This document shows, one piece after another, positions 34,088-43,318 of a stretch of DNA of 64,000 bases. The notes under the pieces were generated by a model. That model had not been told where the DNA came from, searched no databases, and worked only from the letters and a program-made list of their open reading frames with translations. The stretch is taken from assembly GCF_000620845.1 (NCBI RefSeq), contig NZ_KK211189.1:1503662-1567661 (forward strand), written 5' to 3'. The first letter of the stretch is position 1. Each line of letters begins with the position of its first letter. The DNA comes from Exiguobacterium marinum DSM 16307. Lineage in GTDB: Bacteria; Bacillota; Bacilli; Exiguobacteriales; Exiguobacteriaceae. Made by a program: the position numbers and the translations under genes.

Positions 34088-35046
34088 ATCCTCCGATTCA
34101 ATTGATTCACCGCTTTCTGCGATTGCAATCCCGAGGTGTGTCACTGAAAGTGACGATGGAAACACTCGAATACCATGAAAAAGGAGCGAAAAAAGACAAG
34201 GTTCGGGATATGAGGGCGTTACTTGAAACAGGTACGAATTTGGCTGAAGTGTTCTCGGTAATCATCACTAATCCGCAAATGCGAGAGATTTTGAACACGG
34301 CAGAGCGAAGTGGTCGGTTTATTGATGGGTTACATCAAGTCGTCTTAGTGTTGGAGATGCGTCAACGACTGAAAGAAGAATTAAAAAGATTGATTCGCTA
34401 TCCATTGATCATTTTTTTTATTCTCCTTTCTCTAGGGATGATTTACGCGCTATATATTTTTCCGAAACTGATGGGAATGGTCGATGTCTCGTTGCAAAAT
34501 GGTGTAGCTTCGATTCTATTGTCACGGTGGTTCTTCCCAACACTATTTTGTGTAGTTTTAACGTCTGGGGCACTAATGTTCGGAATGTATCGACGAGGGA
34601 TTGAGCTTCCCTTTTACACATGGAACCATGGAAAGACGCTGTATTTGACGTATGTATTTGTTAGTGAGTTATCACTACTCCAAAATACTGAAACGAACAT
34701 CAGGCAGATCATCAGTCGTCTAGCAGATGAAGATGGGGAGATGGCTAAGATGGCTAAACGAATCCATTGTCGCATGTCAGATGGAGAAGGTCTTGAAGCC
34801 GCCGTGAAATGTGAGCCGTTTATTGATTATGAGGTCGTCGGTCTGTTAGGGGTAGGAGCGATGAGTGGTGAACTTGGTGAACTCATGTCGCTTCACCGAG
34901 AACTTGTATTCGAAGAAATGGAACTGTACAGTCGTAGTTTGATTGAAAAAGTGGAGCCGATATTGTATGGCGTAATTAGTATGATGATTGCAGTTTTATT
35001 TTATACATTGTATTTACCGGTCAAGCTCATCATGGCTCAATTATGA
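34069..35046 (+). CDS. comGB: Competence pseudopilus inner-membrane protein ComGB
   Basis: This 325-residue GspF-family platform protein has two cytoplasmic helical domains. The first ends near 110, followed by hydrophobic IIFFILLSLGMIYALYIFPKL and WFFPTLFCVVLTSGALMFGMY, and a last transmembrane segment near the C-terminus (ILYGVISMMIAVLFYTLYLPVKLIM). Typical GspF features are ERSGRFIDGL and VGAMSGELGELM. It overlaps comGA by 19 bases, with AGGGGGTGA upstream of its ATG. It anchors pilus assembly for DNA uptake. Confidence 0.88.
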   Translation: MGNSSMNPPIQLIHRFLRLQSRGVSLKVTMETLEYHEKGAKKDKVRDMRALLETGTNLAEVFSVIITNPQMREILNTAERSGRFIDGLHQVVLVLEMRQRLKEELKRLIRYPLIIFFILLSLGMIYALYIFPKLMGMVDVSLQNGVASILLSRWFFPTLFCVVLTSGALMFGMYRRGIELPFYTWNHGKTLYLTYVFVSELSLLQNTETNIRQIISRLADEDGEMAKMAKRIHCRMSDGEGLEAAVKCEPFIDYEVVGLLGVGAMSGELGELMSLHRELVFEEMELYSRSLIEKVEPILYGVISMMIAVLFYTLYLPVKLIMAQL

Positions 35047-35060
35047 AGGGGGAAAAGGAA

Positions 35061-35363
35061 ATGAAGGAAGAACATGGATTCACACTAGTTGAGATGGCGG
35101 CTGTCCTTTTGATTATATCGGTTCTGCTCTTATTACTCGTCCCATCCCTAACAGAAGGGAAATCGCGGGCAGACCAAGTTAGTTGTGAAGGCAGTGTACG
35201 TATCGTCGAGTCAGAAATCAACTTATACTATGCCGAGCATAAATCTTACCCTGCAACATTAGAAGTGATAAAACGCGACTCCTCAACAGACCCACTCGTA
35301 TACAGCTGTCAATCGTCAGAGTATACATATTCACCTCTTGATGGTTCTCTCATAAAGCGATGA
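35061..35363 (+). CDS. comGC: Major competence pseudopilin ComGC
   Basis: This 100-residue type IV prepilin has a six-residue leader and a processing site before FTLVEMAAVLLIISVLLLLLVPSL, with the essential Glu at mature position 5. ComC peptidase would cleave after the Gly. Two cysteines (VSCEG and YSCQSS) could form the intramolecular disulfide typical of ComGC. I chose ATG at 35061, since AAGGGGG lies 8 bases upstream. It is the main subunit of the DNA-uptake pilus. Confidence 0.9.
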   Translation: MKEEHGFTLVEMAAVLLIISVLLLLLVPSLTEGKSRADQVSCEGSVRIVESEINLYYAEHKSYPATLEVIKRDSSTDPLVYSCQSSEYTYSPLDGSLIKR

Positions 35364-35791
35364 AAGGATATACACTCGTCGAAATAACATGGGTCCTTGT
35401 TATATTATCGTTTCTCCTACTAATCAGTATCCCGGTAGCAAAACCGTTTGAACGACTAGAGCTCTATGATTTCACAGATTCCTTAGTTGCCAATATTCAA
35501 GAAGCGGGGCAGTACCCCTATATTTCTGAAAATGGGAGTTGTGTTCCGAAGTTGATTTGGATATCCCAACAGCAAACCTATCTGATCGTGTGTGGTCTGA
35601 CGTTAATTAGAGAGGTAGACGTACCATCGGGAATAACTCTATATCTCCCGACGTATAATACTTTGACATTTTCACAAGCAACGGCTTCCTATGCAGGGCA
35701 ATGGAAGTTTGTAAGTGGAAAGACGTCTGTGACGCTCAAATTTCGAATCGGAACGTATGAGCCGGAGGTGATTATTCGTGAGGAGGAATGA
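35360..35791 (+). CDS. comGD: Competence minor pseudopilin ComGD
   Basis: This 143-residue prepilin-like protein starts MKGYTLVEITWVLVILSFLLLISIPVA, a GYTLVE processing motif and N-terminal helix. The rest is a beta-rich domain with two cysteines (GSCVP and IVCGL). It overlaps the comGC stop (ATGA) and has no strong ribosome binding site, so it probably depends on coupling. Assignment as ComGD rests on order in the operon as well as on sequence. Confidence 0.85.
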   Translation: MKGYTLVEITWVLVILSFLLLISIPVAKPFERLELYDFTDSLVANIQEAGQYPYISENGSCVPKLIWISQQQTYLIVCGLTLIREVDVPSGITLYLPTYNTLTFSQATASYAGQWKFVSGKTSVTLKFRIGTYEPEVIIREEE

Positions 35792-36014
35792 AGCGGGTTT
35801 TTCTTTATGGGAATTGAGTGTAAGTCTAGCAGTGATAATGGGATGGGTCTTCATTTTGACATCATTTGTCGTGCAGGGGAACGAGTGGATCGACCGAATG
35901 AGTGAAACGTTGTTCACCTATGAACGTTTACAAGGAGAGGTGCTACTTGAAGCTGCTGAACCGTCTGGTCGCGAGCAAGTGTGTGAAAAAGGATTCTGTT
36001 TGCCGACGTTGTGA
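35778..36014 (+). CDS. comGE: Competence minor pseudopilin ComGE-like
   Basis: This 78-residue protein reads MRRNEAGFSLWELSVSLAVI, then a hydrophobic GWVFILTSFVVQ. It has a class III prepilin leader (G before FSLWEL) and the conserved Glu. The GTG start is preceded by GGAGGTGAT at 7-base spacing, a near-perfect ribosome binding site, which settles the start. It overlaps comGD by 14 bases. The ComGE label is by position; the C-terminal region is not distinctive. Confidence 0.75.
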   Translation: MRRNEAGFSLWELSVSLAVIMGWVFILTSFVVQGNEWIDRMSETLFTYERLQGEVLLEAAEPSGREQVCEKGFCLPTL

Positions 36015-36444
36015 ACAAGGATTTACTATGATTGAGATGACGGCAGTATTGCTGATTCTTCCGATATTTATCTTATTGTTAGCGGAATTGATGCTGCTTG
36101 GTCAAAAGCTTTACGAACAGCCTAAATGGAATCATCATACGACACCGCAACTGATTGTACGACGTTTGATAAACAGTGAAAATTGCCGTGTAGACGCCGG
36201 TCGCTTACGAGGAGAATTTGTTAAGTCGGATGATGAGGTATGGCCATGGACGATTAAACAGTTGAATGGGAATTTGGTCATGGTTGGAGACGGAGGGGGG
36301 AACTTGCTATTTTTAAGAGGAATCGCTCAGTACCATGTCGAATCGATTGGAAAAGGATTTCGAATTTCATGGACCGATTCGTCGTTCAAAAGAGAGCGGC
36401 ACGTGATGTGTATGAACGGGGATTCTTCCTCATTGTCACCTTGA
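35983..36444 (+). CDS. comGF: Competence minor pseudopilin ComGF-like
   Basis: The gene encodes about 153 residues with a prepilin site, CEQG then FTMIEMTAVLLILPIFILLLAELMLL. The downstream part (LIVRRLINSENCRVDAG...RISWTDSSF) resembles ComGF. The start is uncertain: GTG at 35983 gives a leader of normal length but only a weak ribosome binding site (GAGCAAG), and the open frame extends back to 35902. It overlaps comGE, so coupling is likely. Confidence 0.72.
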   Translation: MKKDSVCRRCEQGFTMIEMTAVLLILPIFILLLAELMLLGQKLYEQPKWNHHTTPQLIVRRLINSENCRVDAGRLRGEFVKSDDEVWPWTIKQLNGNLVMVGDGGGNLLFLRGIAQYHVESIGKGFRISWTDSSFKRERHVMCMNGDSSSLSP

Positions 36445-36707
36445 CAATCGTTGTATGGCTACTTGGGGCCGCGTTATTTTGGTATACTGATATTGAACGA
36501 ACGACGAGACGAATCTCAGATGAGATATTGGCCATACGTTTTGAATCCCACTTGTTGTTGGCAAAAGAACGTTGTGGCAATCAACCAGTAACACTCACTA
36601 AACCGACGGGGACGGTGACATGTCGTCCGATTGCACCGAATCGAACGGAAGTGGAGATGGTGTTGACATCTGGTGAACGTCATAAAGAGGTGATGGCTTA
36701 TGAATAA
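36369..36707 (+). CDS. comGG: Competence protein ComGG-like
   Basis: This 112-residue protein has one N-terminal hydrophobic helix (GFFLIVTLTIVVWLLGAALFWY) after a short basic segment and ends in a hydrophilic domain. It is the seventh gene of the comG operon and fits ComGG, the pilin-like subunit that lacks a standard processing motif. It overlaps comGF by 76 bases. The possible start at the GTG of DVYERGFF is an alternative. Identification rests mainly on position and topology. Confidence 0.7.
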   Translation: MDRFVVQKRAARDVYERGFFLIVTLTIVVWLLGAALFWYTDIERTTRRISDEILAIRFESHLLLAKERCGNQPVTLTKPTGTVTCRPIAPNRTEVEMVLTSGERHKEVMAYE

Positions 36708-37188
36708 GAAACCGTTTTATATCGTGGGATTTATGGGTACAGGTAAGTCTACCTTGTTCACTTTTATGCAAGAACATGGAGACGTTGTGGACCTCGATGA
36801 AGAAATCGAAACCTGGATTGGAACCGACATCGCTACATATTTTGACCAATACGGGGAGTCAGCGTTTCGAGACGTGGAATCAAAAGTGCTTCAGCAAATC
36901 GATGCTGACTTTGTTCTCACGGGTGGTGGTATTGTCGAACGCTCTGAAAACATTCATTGGATGCGCGAACACGGTATGATCATTCATTTAGATTTACCAT
37001 TTGAGGAATGCTGGGCACGGATTAAAGATTCGAATCGACCGCTTGTGAAAAAAGGAGAGGCGGAAGTTCGGACACTGTACAACCGACGGACCACTCTTTA
37101 TCAAGAAGCGGACGAGACGATTAATGCGTCCCGGACACCGCAGTGTACTGCAGAGCAAATTATCCGTATGAAGGAGGAAAAAGTATGA
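36700..37188 (+). CDS. aroK: Shikimate kinase
   Basis: This 162-residue enzyme phosphorylates shikimate in aromatic amino acid synthesis. It has P-loop GFMGTGKSTL, the shikimate Asp in VDLDEEIE, FRDVESKVL and the glycine loop LTGGGIVE, then the lid and adenine segment DSNRPLVKKGEAEVRTLYNRRTTLYQEAD. GAGGTGATG stands before its ATG. It overlaps comGG by 8 bases. aroQ of the same pathway is at 44.8 kb. In B. subtilis aroK also lies just after comG. Confidence 0.9.
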   Translation: MNKKPFYIVGFMGTGKSTLFTFMQEHGDVVDLDEEIETWIGTDIATYFDQYGESAFRDVESKVLQQIDADFVLTGGGIVERSENIHWMREHGMIIHLDLPFEECWARIKDSNRPLVKKGEAEVRTLYNRRTTLYQEADETINASRTPQCTAEQIIRMKEEKV

Positions 37189-37523
37189 TTTGGATTAACC
37201 TTGCAATTCTTTTATTCGCCATCATTGGACTTGGTGTATATGGATATTTGTTATTTAAAAAACAGATGAAGCCGACGTTCGGAAGATTAAACCGTTTGAC
37301 GGAACGGTTTAACATTCGAGCAGACGTGATTGGACAGCAAGTCAATGAGATTAAAGGACATGTGGATGCGGTCAACCGATCTATTACTCAAATAAAGGAC
37401 TTCGGAGTTAAGGCAAAAGACGAATCAATCGAGTTGAAGCAGGCGGCGGTTGGGCTGACGCATGAAATCAAACGAACGGCGGGAATCGAACGCTCTGACG
37501 TTTCCACCGAGACAAAAATATGA
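37185..37523 (+). CDS. Membrane-anchored coiled-coil protein (DUF948-like)
   Basis: This 112-residue protein has one N-terminal transmembrane segment (MIWINLAILLFAIIGLGVYGYLLF) followed by a charged helical region with heptad-like spacing, ending in a hydrophilic tail. The layout resembles DUF948 proteins such as YtxG, though the match is only by topology. The ATG overlaps the aroK stop (ATGA), with AAGGAGG upstream. No function is claimed. Confidence 0.6.
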   Translation: MIWINLAILLFAIIGLGVYGYLLFKKQMKPTFGRLNRLTERFNIRADVIGQQVNEIKGHVDAVNRSITQIKDFGVKAKDESIELKQAAVGLTHEIKRTAGIERSDVSTETKI

Positions 37524-37530
37524 AATAATG

Positions 37531-37563
37531 AGGATGAAAACGTTTTCGTTTTTCATCCTTTTT
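37531..37563 (+). terminator. Terminator before gcvT
   Basis: AGGATGAAAACG and CGTTTTTCATCCT pair (one bulged base) around TTTT, followed by a T-rich tract. Confidence 0.8.
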
Positions 37564-37670
37564 CTTTTTCTCTTTTTTAACTATGCAGAAAGATTAAAAA
37601 TTGTTAAAGTGAAATGGAAAGCGAAAGATTTCAAATAAAATATCATTTATGTTCGGGATTGGGGGATATT

Positions 37671-38747
37671 ATGGAAAGGGTTACTTTGAAACGTACGCCT
37701 TTATTTGAATTGATTGAACCGAAGGCGAAGATGGTTGATTTTGCGGGATTCGAAATGCCGATTTTGTTCTCTTCGATTAAGGAAGAACATCTGGCTGTGC
37801 GTCAAAACGTGGGGATGTTTGATGTATCTCACATGGGAGAGATTCGGATTGAGGGACCAGACGCACTTGAACAAGTACAGAACCTCGTGACGAATGACGT
37901 CTCGAAAATTAAAGTTGGTCAAGCTCAGTACAACCTTCTGTGCCTTGAAGATGGTGGAGTGGTGGATGATTTGCTTGTCTATCGCTTAGATGAGGACGCC
38001 TATTGGCTCGTCGTCAACGCCTCGAATATCGAAAAAGATGAAGCGCATATTCGCAGGTACGTCAATGGTGACGTGACTGTGACAAATGAGTCTGACGGGT
38101 ACGGTCAAATTGCCATCCAAGGACCGAACGCAGAAACAATTCTTCAAAAAATCACAAATGTAAAACTCAAGGAAATCGGGTTCTTCAAGTTTATAAACGG
38201 TGATGTGGCAGGCGTCCCGTCTGTTATCTCACGTAGTGGATATACAGGGGAGGATGGTTTCGAAATCTATGCTCGGGCTGAAGGAATCTCTGCCGTTTGG
38301 GAAGCTCTTGAATCAGAAGGCGTGATCCCTTGTGGACTAGGTTCACGAGATACACTTCGTTTTGAGGCGTGCTTACCGCTCTATGGACATGAGCTAGATG
38401 AGTCGGTTACACCGTTTGAGGCGAATCTCAACTTTGCTGTTAAGTTAGACACGGATTTTATCGGGAAAGATGCGCTTGTCTCTCAAAAAGAGAACATTCC
38501 GACTCGATTAGTAGGCTTGAGATTACTCGGGCGAGGGATCGCTCGTCAAGGAGCGCAAGTCGAAGTCGATGGTGATGTGGTAGGTGTCGTCACGACCGGT
38601 ACGATGCCTCCGACGATTAATGAATCGATTGCTTGGGCACGAGTCGATGCACGCTATAAAGATGAAGAACGATTCGTCATCGACATTCGGGGCAAAAAGA
38701 TTGAAGCGGAACGCGTACCGACACCTTTCTATAAACGGACGAAATGA
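37671..38747 (+). CDS. gcvT: Glycine cleavage system T protein (aminomethyltransferase)
   Basis: This 358-residue THF-dependent protein releases ammonia and 5,10-methylene-THF from the aminomethyl group carried on GcvH. It begins LKRTPLFELIEPKAKMVDFAGFEMPILF and carries VSHMGEIRIEGPDALEQVQNLVTNDV, the conserved Asp in DDLLVYR and SRSGYTGEDGFEIY. The C-terminal LGRDTLR-like motif reads GSRDTLRFEACLPLYGHELDE. I chose ATG at 37671 with GGGGGAT upstream. No glycine riboswitch is recognisable in the roughly 100 bases after the preceding terminator, unlike in many Bacillus relatives. Confidence 0.93.
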   Translation: MERVTLKRTPLFELIEPKAKMVDFAGFEMPILFSSIKEEHLAVRQNVGMFDVSHMGEIRIEGPDALEQVQNLVTNDVSKIKVGQAQYNLLCLEDGGVVDDLLVYRLDEDAYWLVVNASNIEKDEAHIRRYVNGDVTVTNESDGYGQIAIQGPNAETILQKITNVKLKEIGFFKFINGDVAGVPSVISRSGYTGEDGFEIYARAEGISAVWEALESEGVIPCGLGSRDTLRFEACLPLYGHELDESVTPFEANLNFAVKLDTDFIGKDALVSQKENIPTRLVGLRLLGRGIARQGAQVEVDGDVVGVVTTGTMPPTINESIAWARVDARYKDEERFVIDIRGKKIEAERVPTPFYKRTK

Positions 38748-38763
38748 AACAGGGGGATTCAGA

Positions 38764-40110
38764 ATGAATAGAATGGAATTTCGTTATTTACCGATGACTG
38801 AACAAGACGAGCGAGACATGTTGCAGACAATCGGAGTGGATTCAATTGAGGGGCTACTCGCAGATATCCCAGAATCGCTTCGTGAAAAAGCATCACTTGC
38901 GGCAATCGGCTCACCACTTCCCGAGGTTGATCTCGTACGTCATATGACGAAATTGGCTGACAAAAACAAGCATACGAAATCATACCCGAGCTTCCTTGGA
39001 GCAGGGATGTATGATCACCTTTCGCCGACCGTAATGAACCATATGCTTTTGCGTTCTGAATTCTATACGGCATATACACCATACCAACCTGAGATTTCAC
39101 AAGGTGAACTGCAAGCAATGTTTGAGTTTCAGACGATGATCTGTGAATTGACAGGTATGGATGTCGCAAACTCATCGATGTATGACGGAATCACTGCGCT
39201 TGCCGAGGCTACGTATTTAGCTAGTGCTCAAACGAAGAAAAAACGTGTCGTCGTTTCAGGAGCAGTTCATCCTGAAGCCAAAGATGTTATTCGCACGTAC
39301 GCTGATGGGCCTGGTCTTTCGGTCGAATACACAGACGTAGTGAATGGTGTAACGGATCTATCTGATTTCGATTTGACGGATGCGTCATGTCTCGTCGTGC
39401 AATACCCAAACTTCTACGGTCGAATTGAAGACCTGGAGCAATTGGCGAAACAAGCGCATGACGCCGGCGCACTCTTTGTCGTATCAAGTAACCCGCTTGC
39501 CCTTGGGATTTTAGAGTCACCAGGTGCACTCGGTGCGGATATTACAGTCGGAGATGCACAACCGTTCGGGATTCCGCAAAGTTTTGGTGGTCCGTCATGT
39601 GGTTACTTCGCGGTGAAAAAATCGTTGATGCGTAAACTACCTGGTCGACTTGTTGGACAAACAGTGGACGAGGATGGAAAACGTGGATTTGTCTTAACGT
39701 TACAGGCACGCGAACAGCACATTCGGCGAGATAAGGCAACGTCAAACATCTGTTCGAACCAAGCGCTCAATGCATTAGCTGCTTCGATCACAATGTCGGC
39801 TTTAGGAAAATACGGAATTCGTGACATGGCCGTTCGAAACATCCAAACAGCCCATTACATGAAAGAAGCATTAAAAGCTTCTGGATTCAAAATCGTTGAT
39901 GAAGGTCCAATGTTCAATGAGTTTGTCGTTGACTTCGGACATGACGCGGAGGAAGTGTCACGTCATCTTCTCGAACATGGAATGATTGGCGGTCTACCGC
40001 TTGGTACGTACGAAGCGGAACGTCAGACACAAATGTTGGTTTGCGCGACGGAATTACGTACAAAAGAAGAGATTGATCAGTTTGTCGAAGTGGTTAGGGG
40101 GATGAAATGA
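38764..40110 (+). CDS. gcvPA: Glycine dehydrogenase (decarboxylating) subunit 1
   Basis: This 448-residue protein is the N-terminal half of the split P protein of Bacilli. It starts [20 protein letters not shown]. Conserved segments are [67 protein letters not shown] and later [26 protein letters not shown]. It lacks the PLP lysine, which sits in subunit 2. AGGGGGAT stands before the ATG at 38764, 16 bases after gcvT. Confidence 0.93.
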   Translation: MNRMEFRYLPMTEQDERDMLQTIGVDSIEGLLADIPESLREKASLAAIGSPLPEVDLVRHMTKLADKNKHTKSYPSFLGAGMYDHLSPTVMNHMLLRSEFYTAYTPYQPEISQGELQAMFEFQTMICELTGMDVANSSMYDGITALAEATYLASAQTKKKRVVVSGAVHPEAKDVIRTYADGPGLSVEYTDVVNGVTDLSDFDLTDASCLVVQYPNFYGRIEDLEQLAKQAHDAGALFVVSSNPLALGILESPGALGADITVGDAQPFGIPQSFGGPSCGYFAVKKSLMRKLPGRLVGQTVDEDGKRGFVLTLQAREQHIRRDKATSNICSNQALNALAASITMSALGKYGIRDMAVRNIQTAHYMKEALKASGFKIVDEGPMFNEFVVDFGHDAEEVSRHLLEHGMIGGLPLGTYEAERQTQMLVCATELRTKEEIDQFVEVVRGMK

Positions 40111-41585
40111 TGCAACACGAACAAACGCTAATTTTTGAAGTGTCACGTGAAGGACGGACAGGATATAACTTGCCGACACCAACTGTCCCTGAGGTTGACC
40201 TCGAGACACTGTTACCGGCTACGATGATTCGAAAAGAGGTAGCGGAACTTCCGGAAGTATCTGAACTCGATGTTGTCCGACATTATACCTCTCTGTCTAC
40301 TCGAAACCATGGCGTGGATTCAGGATTTTATCCGCTCGGTTCGTGTACGATGAAATATAATCCAAAAGTGAATGAAGACATGGCCCGCCTTTCTGGGTTT
40401 GCGCATATTCATCCTTTGCAACCGGCGGAAACGATTCAAGGTGCACTTGAACTCATGGTGGACTTACAGGAGCAACTCGCTGAAATCACAGGTATGGACG
40501 AGGTCACGTTGCAACCCGCAGCTGGAGCGCATGGTGAATGGACGGGTCTCATGTTGATTAAAGCATTCCACGAGCGCAACGGGGATACGGCTCGTACGAA
40601 AGTTCTCGTCCCAGATTCTGCCCATGGAACGAATCCGGCCTCTGCAGTAGTTGCTGGATTCGAGACAGTGACGGTCAAATCGGACAATCGTGGACTCGTT
40701 GATTTGGATGATTTAAAAGCGAAGGTCGGAGCGGATACAGCGGCGCTCATGCTTACGAATCCGAACACACTTGGACTATTTGAAGCAGACATCCTTGAGA
40801 TTTCAAAAGTGGTCCATGAAGCTGGTGGAAAATTGTATTATGACGGCGCGAACTCGAACGCAATCCTAGGTATCGCGCGTCCGGGAGACATGGGCTTTGA
40901 CGTCGTCCACTTAAACTTGCATAAGACGTTCACAGGTCCACACGGTGGAGGTGGACCAGGTTCAGGTCCTGTCGGTGTCAAACGCGATTTGATTCCATTC
41001 TTGCCAACCCCGATCGTAACTAAGACGGAAAATGGATATGGTCTAGATTACGACCGTCCACACTCGATCGGTCGAATCAAACCGTTCTATGGGAACTTCG
41101 GGATCAATGTTCGGGCTTACAGCTATATCAAGACGATGGGTGCCGAAGGGTTGACGCGTGTTTCGCGAGAAGCTGTACTCAACGCCAACTATATGTTCGC
41201 TCGATTAAAAGATGCGTTTGACGTACCGTACGATACGTATTGCAAACACGAGTTCGTTTTGTCAGGTAAACGACAAAAAGCACTCGGAGTTCGTACGCTC
41301 GATATCGCAAAACGTCTTCTTGATTTCGGCTATCACCCACCAACCATCTATTTCCCGTTGAATGTCGAAGAGTGTATCATGGTGGAACCGACTGAAACCG
41401 AATCAAAAGAGACACTCGATGCTTTCTGTGATGCGATGCTTCAAATTGCAAAAGAGGCGGAAGAAAATCCGGAAATCGTTCAGACGGCTCCGCATACGAC
41501 GGTCGTCAAACGTATGGATGAGACGCTCGCTGCTCGGAAACCGATTTTAAAATACGAACGTCGCGAAGCATCGTCAGTTAAATAA
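40107..41585 (+). CDS. gcvPB: Glycine dehydrogenase (decarboxylating) subunit 2
   Basis: The C-terminal half of the P protein (492 residues) holds the PLP cofactor. The Schiff-base lysine is in [26 protein letters not shown] near 272. [26 protein letters not shown] and [17 protein letters not shown] are other signatures. It overlaps gcvPA by 4 bases (ATGA); either of two consecutive ATGs could start it. With GcvT, GcvH and the lipoamide dehydrogenase it degrades glycine. gcvH and lpd are not adjacent. Confidence 0.93.
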   Translation: MMQHEQTLIFEVSREGRTGYNLPTPTVPEVDLETLLPATMIRKEVAELPEVSELDVVRHYTSLSTRNHGVDSGFYPLGSCTMKYNPKVNEDMARLSGFAHIHPLQPAETIQGALELMVDLQEQLAEITGMDEVTLQPAAGAHGEWTGLMLIKAFHERNGDTARTKVLVPDSAHGTNPASAVVAGFETVTVKSDNRGLVDLDDLKAKVGADTAALMLTNPNTLGLFEADILEISKVVHEAGGKLYYDGANSNAILGIARPGDMGFDVVHLNLHKTFTGPHGGGGPGSGPVGVKRDLIPFLPTPIVTKTENGYGLDYDRPHSIGRIKPFYGNFGINVRAYSYIKTMGAEGLTRVSREAVLNANYMFARLKDAFDVPYDTYCKHEFVLSGKRQKALGVRTLDIAKRLLDFGYHPPTIYFPLNVEECIMVEPTETESKETLDAFCDAMLQIAKEAEENPEIVQTAPHTTVVKRMDETLAARKPILKYERREASSVK

Positions 41586-41622
41586 AAATGAGCGGGTCGA
41601 CTCAGTCGTCCCGCTCATTTTT
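41585..41622. terminator. Bidirectional terminator between gcvPB and yqhL
   Basis: AAAAATGAGCGGG and CCCGCTCATTTTT form a stem with an inner CGACT/AGTCG, serving both converging genes. Confidence 0.9.
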
Positions 41623-42001
41623 ATGCTTTTTTAATTTTGCCTTTCCAGTTTTTGAATCCACCTTCGAGCATGTAGATGTTGTTGTATCCGTTCTTCATGA
41701 GAAGCTTGGCTGCTTGGTTAGACCGTGAGCTTCCTTGGCAATAAATAAGGATCGGTTGATCTTTACGCAATTCTTTCATACGCATTTTCATTTGTCCGAC
41801 CGGGATGTTTCGTGCGCCGACGATATGACCAGCTTTATATTCTTTCGGTTCACGTACGTCGATCAATTGTCCTTTACGGAGTGAAGCGCGGAATTCTTCT
41901 TGTTTCATTTTTTTCAACCCGCGAGCTGGCATGAAGCGCCATACGATGTAGGCGATCAAGGCAACCCATAGGAGGATGACGAGGATTGTTTCGAGTCCCA
42001 T
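41621..42001 (-). CDS. yqhL: Membrane-anchored rhodanese-like protein (YqhL)
   Basis: This 126-residue protein has an N-terminal transmembrane anchor (ETILVILLWVALIAYIVWRF) and a single rhodanese domain facing the cytoplasm. The domain starts with LIDVREPKEYKAGHIVGARNIPVGQ and has the active-site loop YCQGSSRSNQAA, whose Cys would carry a persulfide. It probably handles sulfane sulfur; the acceptor is unknown. I chose ATG at 42001 with AAGGGAAG upstream. It lies between gcvPB and mntR, as in B. subtilis. Confidence 0.85.
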   Translation of the reverse strand: MGLETILVILLWVALIAYIVWRFMPARGLKKMKQEEFRASLRKGQLIDVREPKEYKAGHIVGARNIPVGQMKMRMKELRKDQPILIYCQGSSRSNQAAKLLMKNGYNNIYMLEGGFKNWKGKIKKA

Positions 42002-42164
42002 AGATGTTCTTCCCTTCTCTTTCAAAGTTACCATCTCTCATTATAATGAATTTGAGGTCATGAGACAATGATTGACTCAATCAATCAGTGCTTTCCCTTT
42101 CGATTTCATTCTAGTTAGGATAAAATAAAAAGTGGAAACCGGAACATTAGGGGAGGTCGTGCCC

Positions 42165-42593
42165 ATGCCGACACCGAGTATGGAAGATTATTTAGAACGT
42201 ATTTACTTATTGATGTCAGAAAAAGGATATGCGCGAGTATCTGACATTGCCGAACATTTAGGAGTACATCCCTCCTCTGTCACGAAAATGGTTCAAAAGT
42301 TGGATCGTGAAGAGTATCTCGTATACGAAAAATATCGTGGACTTATGCTTACGAAAAAAGGTCAAAAAGTAGGGAAGCGATTGGTCGAGCGTCATGCGAT
42401 GCTCGAGTCTTTTTTACGTCTCATCGGAGTGGATGAGGCAGACGTCTATGAAGATGTTGAAGGAATCGAACACCACCTCAGTTCAAATACACTCGATTGC
42501 ATGACTCAGTTTGTGGAATTCTTTGAGGATAAACCGGAGCTCATGAATCAATTTAAAGAGTTTCGTGAACAAGAGCGGGCTGCGGAAGAATAA
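42165..42593 (+). CDS. mntR: Manganese transport regulator MntR
   Basis: This 142-residue DtxR-family repressor senses Mn(II). It starts [52 protein letters not shown], almost identical to the B. subtilis winged helix. Metal ligands are present: Asp in SMEDYLE, Glu in ERHAMLES-type helix, His and Glu in EGIEHHLS. It lacks the SH3-like domain, as MntR does. I chose ATG at 42165 with GGGGAGG upstream. The transporters it regulates are not in the window. Confidence 0.93.
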   Translation: MPTPSMEDYLERIYLLMSEKGYARVSDIAEHLGVHPSSVTKMVQKLDREEYLVYEKYRGLMLTKKGQKVGKRLVERHAMLESFLRLIGVDEADVYEDVEGIEHHLSSNTLDCMTQFVEFFEDKPELMNQFKEFREQERAAEE

Positions 42594-42596
42594 TTT

Positions 42597-42632
42597 AAAA
42601 AAACGCCAATTTTAATCGATTGGCGTTTTTTT
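42597..42632 (+). terminator. Terminator after mntR
   Basis: AAAAAAACGCCAAT and ATTGGCGTTTTTTT pair around an 8-base loop. Confidence 0.9.
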
Positions 42633-42734
42633 ATCGCTTCGTTTCTTCAAAACACGAACGAATTATTGTTAGTTGCGAATGAATGTATATATTTTGGTTA
42701 GGAATATGTTAAGATAAATCGTGGATTGAATATT

Positions 42735-42768
42735 GAGGGGGTGGCGGCGAACATTCGCCGATATTATG
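42735..42768 (+). promoter_or_regulatory. Hairpin between ribosome binding site and start codon of hpt
   Basis: GAGGGGG at 42735-42741 is the only ribosome binding site, 24 bases before ATG 42766, which is too far in linear sequence. Between them CGGCG (42745-42749) pairs with CGCCG (42756-42760), extendable by two pairs. Folding leaves an effective spacing of about 8 bases. Confidence 0.55.
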
Positions 42769-43293
42769 GAGATTCAAATTAAAGGGAAGTTATTTGACGA
42801 ACAACAAATTCGAGACCGGGTAAAAGAATTGGCAGAAGAAATTGAGAAAGATGCCAATGGGACACCGATTGTCATCGTTGCCGTGTTGAAAGGGTCGATG
42901 GTCTTTGCTGCCGATTTGATGCGCTACATGAAAGGCAGTGTGCAACTCGATACAGTCGCAACATCTTCATACGGGAAAAAGACCGTTTCGAGTGGCAGTG
43001 TACAACTTCGGAAAGATCTTGATTTAGATGTCGAAGGAAAGTATGTCGTCATCATCGAAGATATCATCGATACGGGGCAGACGTTGAAATTTCTGTGCAA
43101 ACATATGGAACTCCATCAACCGAAACAGTTGAAAATCTGTACGCTTCTCGATAAACCGGCTCGCCGTCTCGTGCAATTAGACGCAGACTATGTTGGCTTT
43201 GAGATTCCGGATGAATTTGTCATCGGTTATGGCATCGATTATGCGGAGCAGTATCGCAACTTACCTTATATCGGGTATGTAGAAACAACCTAA
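42766..43293 (+). CDS. hpt: Hypoxanthine phosphoribosyltransferase-like protein
   Basis: This 175-residue purine salvage enzyme joins hypoxanthine or guanine to PRPP. The type I PRTase motif is VVIIEDIIDTGQTLKFL near 95-111, the PPi loop is VLKGSMVFAADLMR, the flexible loop is ATSSYGKKTVSSG and the purine pocket includes YVGFEIPDEFVIGYGIDYAEQYRNLPYIG. In B. subtilis hpt lies next to ftsH; finding one here between mntR and yqhP suggests a second copy or a moved gene. The translation start is unusual, as the ribosome binding site is separated by a hairpin. A bidirectional terminator follows. Confidence 0.9.
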   Translation: MEIQIKGKLFDEQQIRDRVKELAEEIEKDANGTPIVIVAVLKGSMVFAADLMRYMKGSVQLDTVATSSYGKKTVSSGSVQLRKDLDLDVEGKYVVIIEDIIDTGQTLKFLCKHMELHQPKQLKICTLLDKPARRLVQLDADYVGFEIPDEFVIGYGIDYAEQYRNLPYIGYVETT

Positions 43294-43318
43294 AAAGGAG
43301 CGCCGCGGCGCTCCTTTT
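43293..43318. terminator. Bidirectional terminator between hpt and yqhP
   Basis: AAAAGGAGCGCC and GGCGCTCCTTTT form a 12-base-pair stem around a GC. Confidence 0.9.

Noticed and set aside
37524-37670. Possible glycine riboswitch before gcvT
   Set aside because: The gap after the terminator is only about 100 bases, too short for the tandem form, and I cannot find the conserved core of the aptamer.
38584-38763. 60-codon upstream extension of gcvPA
   Set aside because: It overlaps the end of gcvT in another frame and resembles nothing; the ATG at 38764 has the ribosome binding site.
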